Origin: Ricordea florida
Taxonomy: Eukaryota; Cnidaria; Anthozoa; Corallimorpharia; Ricordeidae
Assembly: GCA_949710005.1 (NCBI GenBank)
Contig: OX453274.1
Location: 14,694,697-14,758,696 of the forward strand
Reading direction: 5' to 3'
DNA length: 64,000 bases
The translations under genes and the position numbers were made by a program. The notes under the pieces are model-generated. The model was not told where the DNA came from and did no database searches. It saw only the letters and a list, made by a program, of their open reading frames with translations. The number at the start of each line of letters is the position of its first letter. The first letter of the stretch is position 1. This document shows positions 7,980 to 13,877 of this stretch, one piece after another.

Positions 7980-8969
7980 TTACTTGCTTCGCGGCCCAGA
8001 GGGTCTCTTTTTTATACTTTCAACAAAATACAAAACCACAGCCATTATCAAAAGCCAAGCATTCTTACCTAAAAATCCAATAACCTCGCCTGCTGTTTTG
8101 AATAGAAAGCTAACTATTGCACCAACCATTCCAGGCAATATTTCACCCAGTTTTTTACCAAGAGCTTTCAACCCATTACCAACGCCTTTACCTAATGTTG
8201 ATAGCCCTTTAGAAAGATTAGAAACTATAACCCCAATAACCAAACCTACAGCACTAATAACAGAAAAGACTGTAAAACCATACTTTTTGAAGATTGACTT
8301 AATTCGTTCTCTTAATGACATTCTTTCTCGGATTTGCTCACTCTCGCGATTCCTAGCAGCCATTTCATTATCATCATCAGCAATTTCTCTATATAAAGTC
8401 CCTATTCTTGCTCTTTCCTCTGGTGTTTTCAGTGGTTTATCCTCAAGGAATTTTTTCTCCTCCTTCTTTTTATTTTGTGATTCTTTTATCTTTTCAACCA
8501 CACGATCATTATCTTCAATGATATCTTCTGCTCTTGGCCCTAAAGCATTTTTTAGTTGGCCATCACGAAGTTTAGCTCCACTTTTAAGATTTCTAAATTC
8601 ACCACCTCTAAGAACATATGTAGCCGCATTAGTTCTACCTGGTAATTTAATTGCTGGTAATTTTATTCCTTTCCCGACATTTTGTAAAAATGTTATAATA
8701 TGTTGAAATTTTGGTTTTGGATATACAATTTTTATATCATCTTCAGCTTCTTTTTTTTCTTTAATCTTTTTAAAAAGGAGATCATTTTCATTAACACCAC
8801 CAAACGATGTTTCTACCCGCTCATCATCGTGGTTAATTAAACGAGTGGTTGATGATATTGTATCCAATTCCATATTTTGTTCATAAATATCATCATTATC
8901 ATCATCATCTTTTGGTTCATTTAGTTCAGTTGGGTCTAAATCTTCTGGTAAATATCCTCCTTCTGCCAT
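7980..8969 (-). CDS. Acidic/charged protein with amphipathic glycine-rich C-terminus
   Basis: A 329-aa protein. The N-terminus is acidic (runs of Asp), the middle is highly charged, and the C-terminal ~100 residues are hydrophobic and Gly/Lys-patterned (GLSTLGKGVGNGLKALGKKL), followed by a final membrane helix and a basic tail. The pattern recalls membrane-active capsid proteins such as adenovirus pVI, but that is analogy only. In E2 the corresponding gene is split by a frameshift (46010-46402 and 46332-47195). A GC hairpin (7986-8007) encodes the last residues here. Confidence 0.6.
   Translation of the reverse strand: MAEGGYLPEDLDPTELNEPKDDDDNDDIYEQNMELDTISSTTRLINHDDERVETSFGGVNENDLLFKKIKEKKEAEDDIKIVYPKPKFQHIITFLQNVGKGIKLPAIKLPGRTNAATYVLRGGEFRNLKSGAKLRDGQLKNALGPRAEDIIEDNDRVVEKIKESQNKKKEEKKFLEDKPLKTPEERARIGTLYREIADDDNEMAARNRESEQIRERMSLRERIKSIFKKYGFTVFSVISAVGLVIGVIVSNLSKGLSTLGKGVGNGLKALGKKLGEILPGMVGAIVSFLFKTAGEVIGFLGKNAWLLIMAVVLYFVESIKKRPSGPRSK
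7986..8007 (-). repeat. GC hairpin element, second type, copy A
   Basis: GC-TTC-GC followed by GGCCC-AGA-GGGTC. It forms the final codons (RPSGPRSK) of the 329-aa protein; the E2 homologue ends without it. Confidence 0.65.
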
Positions 8970-8990
8970 GATTTTTTACTCAACAGTAAG

Positions 8991-9003
8991 AAATCTTTAA
9001 ATC
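8991..9003 (-). promoter_or_regulatory. Composite late promoter of the 329-aa gene
   Basis: GATTTAAAGATTT on the minus strand, then CTTACTGTTGAGTAAAA (an interrupted palindrome), then ATG 21 nt after the box. Confidence 0.7.
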
Positions 9004-9019
9004 GCACACAGTGAAGTAT

Positions 9020-9412
9020 CTATAAAAATTTACTAACCATATAACCCAATGCCAACATACCGCCACCCACATATACCATTTCACCCATCTTTTGATTGTC
9101 GTTAGGTCTGTAATAATCTGAAAATTTAGGTTCTTGCATTTGACTATACAAGTTAAAAGCTTCATTTGTTTTTGAAATATTTTTTGATGCTTGATATTTT
9201 TCATCTTTTTTATTCATTTTCCAATCCATTAGTTTTTGTCTTTTTTCCTGATATTCTGCATAATCTCTTTGGTATTTTTCTAATGCTTTATCGTGTCTTA
9301 TTTTTTCTGTATCAACATTTTTCCCTGATAAATATTTTGCAAGATAGTTTCCACCAACAAAAGCTGTTGCATTTAATACTGCTCCCCCAAGCATCATTAA
9401 TATCGTTGTCAT
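9020..9412 (-). CDS. Small protein with two membrane segments and a coiled linker
   Basis: A 130-aa protein with a hydrophobic N-terminus (residues 1-25), a charged coiled segment ([20 protein letters not shown]), a conserved FSDYY motif and a hydrophobic C-terminus. E2 has a close homologue (44632-45030). The start is 3 nt after the stop of the 72-aa gene with no clear promoter box between, so both are probably read from one transcript. Role unknown; a virion membrane component is inferred. Confidence 0.65.
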   Translation of the reverse strand: MTTILMMLGGAVLNATAFVGGNYLAKYLSGKNVDTEKIRHDKALEKYQRDYAEYQEKRQKLMDWKMNKKDEKYQASKNISKTNEAFNLYSQMQEPKFSDYYRPNDNQKMGEMVYVGGGMLALGYMVSKFL

Positions 9413-9415
9413 GTT

Positions 9416-9634
9416 TTAATTTGGAAGTATCTTTTGTTCCTCTAAATATGTTTTTAGATACATACTACCAGACAGGACAGCCACCCATTTTGCATAATTT
9501 GTAATACTCGAGGATGGATCATTCATGAATGATTCTTTCATAGCCTTTTTAACCACATATCCAACTCCAGCTGCTAATCCAATAAGGGCCGCTGAATCAG
9601 TAACAGTTTTCACAAGTTTATTTTCGCTTGACAT
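9416..9634 (-). CDS. 72-aa membrane protein
   Basis: A short protein with two hydrophobic segments (ALIGLAAGVGYVVKKA and [12 protein letters not shown]). It is nearly identical in E2 (44414-44632), which supports a real gene despite the small size. Function unknown. Confidence 0.65.
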   Translation of the reverse strand: MSSENKLVKTVTDSAALIGLAAGVGYVVKKAMKESFMNDPSSSITNYAKWVAVLSGSMYLKTYLEEQKILPN

Positions 9635-9654
9635 GATTTTTTACTACATCAGTA

Positions 9655-9669
9655 AGAAACTTTTAAATG
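9655..9669 (-). promoter_or_regulatory. Composite late promoter of the 72-aa gene
   Basis: ATTTAAAAGTTTCTT on the minus strand followed by TTACTGATGTAGTAAAA and the ATG 20 nt after the box. Confidence 0.65.
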
Positions 9670-9704
9670 GCTTTATGTAGTAAAAAATAATTTATAATTT
9701 ATAA

Positions 9705-10157
9705 TTACATCATTCCAATTTTTGGTCGATCTAGGGGCGGTGCTTGAGTATTTGTTTGTGGTATTTGAGGAACTTGAGATAAAACAGGTATTCTATTTTT
9801 ATTATCCTCCTTTTGTCGGTATCTCATAAACATATCAAATGCTGTAAACCCTATTCCAATTATGGATAAAACAGTAGTAAAAGATAATTCTGGAAGCCAC
9901 GCTTTTGTATTTTCTTCATTATTTTCTGGTTTATTTTTTATATCCTCTCGTTTCATTTGCTCCGCGGCCCGTTGGGTCTCCCTGGCTAATGCTTCTCTAG
10001 CCATTTTGTTATATTCAGCTAATTTCTTACCAGAAGCGACTTTTTTAGGATCTTTTGCCTTTTTTCCTGTAGTTTTTTCTTCTTTTGGTGGATCTCTTGT
10101 AATTTGCTCCGCATAGCGGGGAGGGGCTTCGCCCCGATCAATAACTTCTTCAGACAT
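9705..10157 (-). CDS. Basic membrane-anchored protein carrying two hairpin insertions
   Basis: A 150-aa protein counted from MSEEV. An in-frame ATG five codons upstream overlaps the promoter and is also present in E2. The N-terminal half is Lys/Glu-rich. About residues 85-115 hold one hydrophobic segment (TTVLSIIGIGFTAFDMFM), then a Pro/Gln-rich tail follows. Against the E2 homologue (43953-44369), E1 has an exact 7-residue insertion (TQRAAEQ) from the hairpin at 9959-9980 and an extra block (DRGEAPPRYA) from the double hairpin at 10107-10139. Role unknown. Confidence 0.6.
   Translation of the reverse strand: MSEEVIDRGEAPPRYAEQITRDPPKEEKTTGKKAKDPKKVASGKKLAEYNKMAREALARETQRAAEQMKREDIKNKPENNEENTKAWLPELSFTTVLSIIGIGFTAFDMFMRYRQKEDNKNRIPVLSQVPQIPQTNTQAPPLDRPKIGMM
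9959..9980 (-). repeat. GC hairpin element, second type, copy B
   Basis: GC-TCC-GC then GGCCC-GTT-GGGTC. It accounts for seven extra codons in the 150-aa protein: E1 reads LARE, insert, MKRE, where E2 reads LARE then MKRE directly. Confidence 0.75.
10107..10139 (-). repeat. GC double-hairpin element, copy 2
   Basis: CCGC-ATA-GCGG, GGAG, GGGGC-TTC-GCCCC, GATC. This is the best-preserved copy. It lies in frame near the start of the 150-aa gene. Confidence 0.8.
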
Positions 10158-10177
10158 TATTTTACATATCATTAAGA

Positions 10178-10189
10178 AATCTTTAAATC
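10178..10189 (-). promoter_or_regulatory. Promoter box of the 150-aa gene
   Basis: GATTTAAAGATT on the minus strand, 20 nt before the MSEEV start. A downstream TTAATGATATGTAAAA element is identical in E2. Confidence 0.7.
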
Positions 10190-10202
10190 AATCGTATAAT
10201 AC

Positions 10203-10769
10203 TTAGTAGACAGTATCAGTACCGCTAGCATCTTGCTTAGTAGACTGCTCAGTTTTGTTAGAATCATCTGTAATTGTCCTTGAAACTTCTTGTATTTTGT
10301 TGAATTTGATGTGTTTAGCAACCTGGAACAGCCCGCTAGCAAGTGCTGCCAGTCTTCCTGCTTTCAATGCTAAGAGCCCTACAATGTTTGTTAGTTCGCG
10401 ATTAACCAAATCATCATTCTTCAAATCCACACAAAGAGCTTCTATATCATCTACAGGAACCATGTAAGAAATGACTTGTGAAACTAATTGAAGAGATGAA
10501 TCTACCAACCCACCGCTAATTTTCTTACCCATTACCGCTTGATAACGATTAAAATATTTTTCAATATCTTTGTCTGATAATTTTTTTATATCTCCCAGAC
10601 TCATATCTACCCCTAAATATTCCTTTGTGGTTCCAAGAGCTGCTAGAATTGCTAGTGATTCTTGTTTTATTTCAAGTTCATTATCATCATTATCTTTTAC
10701 CTTTTTTGTTTCTTCAATATAATCTTCCGGCCCTGCCGGGGAGAGATTCGCTCGATCAACTTCTGCCAT
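10203..10769 (-). CDS. Helical late protein of unknown function
   Basis: A 188-aa protein. The N-terminus is acidic, followed by conserved helices ([47 protein letters not shown]). There is no classical membrane span. The E2 homologue is 43363-43884 and is very similar after the first 30 residues. E1 residues about 4-14 (DRANLSPAGP) come from a GC double hairpin. It follows the packaging ATPase in both elements, so a packaging or capsid role is possible but unproven. Confidence 0.6.
   Translation of the reverse strand: MAEVDRANLSPAGPEDYIEETKKVKDNDDNELEIKQESLAILAALGTTKEYLGVDMSLGDIKKLSDKDIEKYFNRYQAVMGKKISGGLVDSSLQLVSQVISYMVPVDDIEALCVDLKNDDLVNRELTNIVGLLALKAGRLAALASGLFQVAKHIKFNKIQEVSRTITDDSNKTEQSTKQDASGTDTVY
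10727..10757 (-). repeat. GC double-hairpin element, copy 3
   Basis: CCGGC-CCT-GCCGG, GGAG, a weakened second hairpin (GAG...CTC) and GATC. It is in frame within the first codons of the 188-aa gene. Confidence 0.7.
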
Positions 10770-10793
10770 ATTATAATTTTCTAATAATACAAA

Positions 10794-10809
10794 GATTCTT
10801 TTAAATCGG
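10794..10809 (-). promoter_or_regulatory. Promoter box of the 188-aa gene
   Basis: A GATTTAAAAAAGAATC form on the minus strand, about 24 nt before the ATG. It directly adjoins a small GC hairpin (CGGC-TAC-GCCG, 10809-10819) that supplies the last codons of the ATPase. Confidence 0.5.
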
Positions 10810-11439
10810 CTACGCCGGTCCGTTTGGAATTTCCAAATAACAATTGAATGGGTAACGTAAACATAAACATAGCCTAGAATATTTTTCTGTTTTCAGTAGA
10901 TGCATAAACTTTTTACCTAATTCGTAATCCAAATCGCCACCATAATCTTCGAAAAACATTTTCATACCTTTTTGTGATGGATTATGGAAAGTAACAACGC
11001 AGGCTACATTTTCTCGGAATGGTTTTGCTATTGATGTTAATTGTTGAGTGAGAACCCAAACTGATAATCCATGATGTCTTCCAGAGAATGCTAAATCTAT
11101 AAACTTGTTTGATCGCTTCTTCAGATCGTTAGATACAGCACAATCATCTAAAATTATTAATGTATTTGTTCCAGAGAATAAAGTTTGACAATCAGTTAAC
11201 AATTCATTAATCTCATCAATGTTACTAGCATCTGGTGATAATACATAGAAATGTTTATCTCCTCGAGCAAAATTATGATAAGTTTTATTTTTAGAATAAG
11301 TTGGACATATTAAAACAATGTAATCAAAAATTTTTCGGAATGGTCCTCTTAGCTGATTAATGAGGTATTTTGTTTTCCCACAATTTGTTGGTCCGGTTAT
11401 GATACAATGGAATGGTATTTTTTCTCGTAGTTCTTCCAT
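10810..11439 (-). CDS. ATP: A32/FtsK-like genome-packaging ATPase
   Basis: A 209-aa protein. Walker A GPTNCGKT is at residues 16-23, Walker B TLIILDDC at about 93-100, and a sensor-like [15 protein letters not shown] follows. This is the compact ATPase of the A32/FtsK-HerA type that drives DNA into capsids in Polintons, virophages and large DNA viruses. It sits directly after the major capsid gene, as is usual. The E2 homologue (42713-43339) is almost identical. The C-terminal NGPA differs from E2 because of a GC hairpin at the stop. Confidence 0.9.
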   Translation of the reverse strand: MEELREKIPFHCIITGPTNCGKTKYLINQLRGPFRKIFDYIVLICPTYSKNKTYHNFARGDKHFYVLSPDASNIDEINELLTDCQTLFSGTNTLIILDDCAVSNDLKKRSNKFIDLAFSGRHHGLSVWVLTQQLTSIAKPFRENVACVVTFHNPSQKGMKMFFEDYGGDLDYELGKKFMHLLKTEKYSRLCLCLRYPFNCYLEIPNGPA

Positions 11440-11460
11440 GATTTTTGTATCATAACATAA

Positions 11461-11473
11461 TATTTTTTAAATT
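11461..11473 (-). promoter_or_regulatory. Promoter box of the E1 ATPase
   Basis: AATTTAAAAAATA on the minus strand, 21 nt before the ATG. The leader between box and ATG (TGTTATGATACAAAAATC) is the same in E2. Confidence 0.55.
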
Positions 11474-11478
11474 CGCTT

Positions 11479-11525
11479 CCAGCTTTGCTGGGGAGGGCTC
11501 CACCCGATCGCGGGCCCGGAGGGTT
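11479..11525 (-). repeat. GC double-hairpin copy 4 plus second-type hairpin copy C
   Basis: CCAGC-TTT-GCTGG, GGAG, GGG-CTCCA-CCC, GATC, then directly GGCCC-GGA-GGGTT ending at the capsid stop codon. The two hairpin types are joined here in one 47-nt block, in the 3' spacer of the capsid gene. E2 has an AT-rich spacer at this place. Confidence 0.75.
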
Positions 11526-12770
11526 TTAGTACTTAATGGAGCGTAAACCTGAATTCATAATCTCCATCATTGCATCAGCTACAACAAACATATGACAGGT
11601 TATAGTACCAGACCCACTTTGTTTTCTTTTAATTTCAAGTTTTACACCATCTTGTGTATTGTTTAATGCTAAACCACCTCCATGAATACCATTATCTGGG
11701 TGAGTTCTCATATCAACCCAAAGAGCAAACTTATCAGCATAAAAATCCTTTTCTTTTACGGATGGAGGACTATAAACATCATCTCTCTCAAATCGTTTCT
11801 TTACCGACTCCCATAGATCAGATGGTATCATTCCCTTAGAGTATAAACGATTTGGTACACCATCAACATCTATATTAATCGAGGTTATGCCTGGATTGTA
11901 AAAATTCTCAGAGTTACGTGCTCCTGCTGCAAATGGTGATGTAAACAAACATAATATCCCCGTCATTGATCTTCTAGGTAAATTAATATGCTGATTTATA
12001 ACATCATCACCGCCTATGGAAAAGGTAAAAGTTTTGTGGAGAGTAACATTTTCATAAAAGAATCCTTTACCAACCTGATATGTGGCTTGTGCCTCACGAG
12101 CCAAGTATTCACTTGAAATGGAAGAATATTCTAACTCTAGGTTTTTGATTGAATAAGATGGAGTCTTAGTAGTGTCAGAATAAACAACAATATCATTAAT
12201 TGGAGCAAGTGTAATCTCAAAGATTAGATGATTATCTAGTGCCTTTGGATAGAAAACTCCATGATCGTTTAGAATAGGATGGTTTAGTGGTATACGATAC
12301 TTGGTATTATGTACTGATGCAAGGGTAACTGCCCTAACATCTTGGGTTTTCTTATCACCCGCATTTGTCCTTAGCTTTCTCATGTTTTCAGAAGAAATGC
12401 CTTGTTTTAATCTATCTTCACGTTCTTCATCTGTTAAGAATAAATCATGGTAAGTTTGAAAAAGATCATATCTTTGAGTATCCTGTAATGTTTCACCTCC
12501 AAAAAGAACTCTAAGTCTAGATACAAGATTACTACCTACATTATTTACAAGTGTATTATTAGCATGCCCATCCACATCTAAATCAAATAATAGAGATACA
12601 CTTCCAGGTACAATCACTAAATTCTCAGAAAGTTTTGGTATATTTATATATAATGTTTCTCCGGGGCTGGCTGATGATGGATTGAGAGTAATTCGGTTAA
12701 TTGTTGATTCTGCTTTCAAACCAAATGGCTCTCTAGGAATTCTATTTGGATTAATTTTTTCAGACGTCAT
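11526..12770 (-). CDS. MCP: Major capsid protein (double jelly-roll type)
   Basis: A 414-aa protein. The N-terminal block has the repeated strand pattern of Polinton/adintovirus hexons ([55 protein letters not shown]). The centre contains long beta-rich stretches ([22 protein letters not shown]) and the C-terminus ends [16 protein letters not shown]. Its length is typical of compact double jelly-roll capsids, and it is immediately upstream of the packaging ATPase. The E2 homologue at 41427-42668 has one residue fewer. Assignment is by pattern and position. Confidence 0.7.
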   Translation of the reverse strand: MTSEKINPNRIPREPFGLKAESTINRITLNPSSASPGETLYINIPKLSENLVIVPGSVSLLFDLDVDGHANNTLVNNVGSNLVSRLRVLFGGETLQDTQRYDLFQTYHDLFLTDEEREDRLKQGISSENMRKLRTNAGDKKTQDVRAVTLASVHNTKYRIPLNHPILNDHGVFYPKALDNHLIFEITLAPINDIVVYSDTTKTPSYSIKNLELEYSSISSEYLAREAQATYQVGKGFFYENVTLHKTFTFSIGGDDVINQHINLPRRSMTGILCLFTSPFAAGARNSENFYNPGITSINIDVDGVPNRLYSKGMIPSDLWESVKKRFERDDVYSPPSVKEKDFYADKFALWVDMRTHPDNGIHGGGLALNNTQDGVKLEIKRKQSGSGTITCHMFVVADAMMEIMNSGLRSIKY

Positions 12771-12794
12771 TGTAATTTATAAGATACTTTGGTT

Positions 12795-12805
12795 AATCTT
12801 TAAAT
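12795..12805 (-). promoter_or_regulatory. MCP promoter box overlapping the integrase start
   Basis: ATTTAAAGATT on the minus strand, 24 nt before the MCP ATG. The integrase ATG (12804-12806) on the other strand overlaps the box. The same arrangement exists in E2. Confidence 0.7.
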
Positions 12806-13877
12806 GAGTAACGAAAAGATATCACGAAGGGGCTCTCTCTTCGATCGGACGAAGTCCTCCCCAGCGGAGCTGGAGCGTATATATTATTCAACTGAAGGAT
12901 ATTGGAAAGGATATTCCGCTATTAGTAAATTAGCTGATAAGGCGAAAGTAAGTCAAGATGTAGCGAAACAATGGTTAGAGAAACAAGCAATATGGCAAAT
13001 TTATCTTCCAGCTCCCAAGTATATTCCAAGACCACACTGGACTGTAGAAAAACCTAATCAGATTCATCAAGCAGATTTATTATTTTTACCGCATGATAGA
13101 GTTGGAAGAAAAACATATAAATATGCATTAGTTGTGGTTGATATCGCCTCGAGATATAAAGATGCTGAACCATTAACCTCAAAAGAAAGTAGAGAAATTT
13201 CAAATGCTTTTGAAAAAATATATTCTAGAAAGTTAAAATATCCAAAAACATTAATGGTTGATCCTGGAAAAGAATTTATGGGCGAAGTTACAAAACTTAT
13301 GAATTATCATAATGTGAAAATACAGAGAAGTGAAGCAGGAAATCATAGAGCTCAAGCATTTGTTGAAAACGCAAACAGAATATTAGGTGAAAAATTATTT
13401 AGCCATCAATATGCGCAAGAAATGATAAGCGATGATCGACGATCACGGGTATGGGTGAAAAGATTACCTGATATTTTGAAAACTTTGAACAATACGCCAA
13501 CAAGAATAACTGGCAAAGATCCTGTTAAATCTATAAAACAGAAGGAGGTTGATATTGAACCTAAAAAGTATAATCGAGTTGTTGGTCTTGATGAGGTTAG
13601 ATTGTCTCCTTATGTTAACGTTAGATATTTATTATTTCCCGGCGAACTTGAAGGCGGCGAAAAAAGGAGGGCAACTGATCCTATTTGGAGTATTAAAGTT
13701 TATAATATTTATAAAAGTATAATTTCACATAATCAACCGGTTTTATATTATTTGACTGATGGGCCGAGGCGTGGATTTGTAAGGGAAGAATTGCAAGTTA
13801 TTCCTTATGATACGCAGTTACCTCCTAATTCTGTTTTAGTTAGATCCAGATCTGCGGGGGAGGGCTCCGCCCGGTAA
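12804..13877 (+). CDS. INT: Retrovirus-like (rve) integrase
   Basis: A 357-aa protein. An N-terminal helical region (KLADKAKVSQDVAKQWLEKQ) precedes an RNase H-fold core with the acidic triad D91 (HQADLLF), D153 (MVDPGKEF) and E188 (AFVENANR). D153 and E188 lie 35 residues apart as in retroviral integrases. The tail ([26 protein letters not shown]) matches E2; no chromodomain is seen. It should insert the element with 5-bp duplications. Compared with E2 it has extra residues 8-24 (RRGSLFDRTKSSPAELE) from a GC double hairpin and an altered C-terminus (SAGEGSAR) from another. Confidence 0.92.
   Translation: MSNEKISRRGSLFDRTKSSPAELERIYYSTEGYWKGYSAISKLADKAKVSQDVAKQWLEKQAIWQIYLPAPKYIPRPHWTVEKPNQIHQADLLFLPHDRVGRKTYKYALVVVDIASRYKDAEPLTSKESREISNAFEKIYSRKLKYPKTLMVDPGKEFMGEVTKLMNYHNVKIQRSEAGNHRAQAFVENANRILGEKLFSHQYAQEMISDDRRSRVWVKRLPDILKTLNNTPTRITGKDPVKSIKQKEVDIEPKKYNRVVGLDEVRLSPYVNVRYLLFPGELEGGEKRRATDPIWSIKVYNIYKSIISHNQPVLYYLTDGPRRGFVREELQVIPYDTQLPPNSVLVRSRSAGEGSAR
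12843..12876 (+). repeat. GC double-hairpin element, copy 5 (reverse orientation)
   Basis: GATC, GGAC-GAA-GTCC, CTCC, CCAGC-GGA-GCTGG, AGC. It is in frame in the integrase N-terminus and, with the preceding GC-rich 20 nt, explains the extra residues missing in E2. Confidence 0.8.

Noticed and set aside
7984-8706. 240-codon plus-strand ORF opposite the 329-aa gene
   Set aside because: It is a shadow of a helical, charged protein on the other strand; the promoter box and the E2 homologue support only the minus-strand gene.
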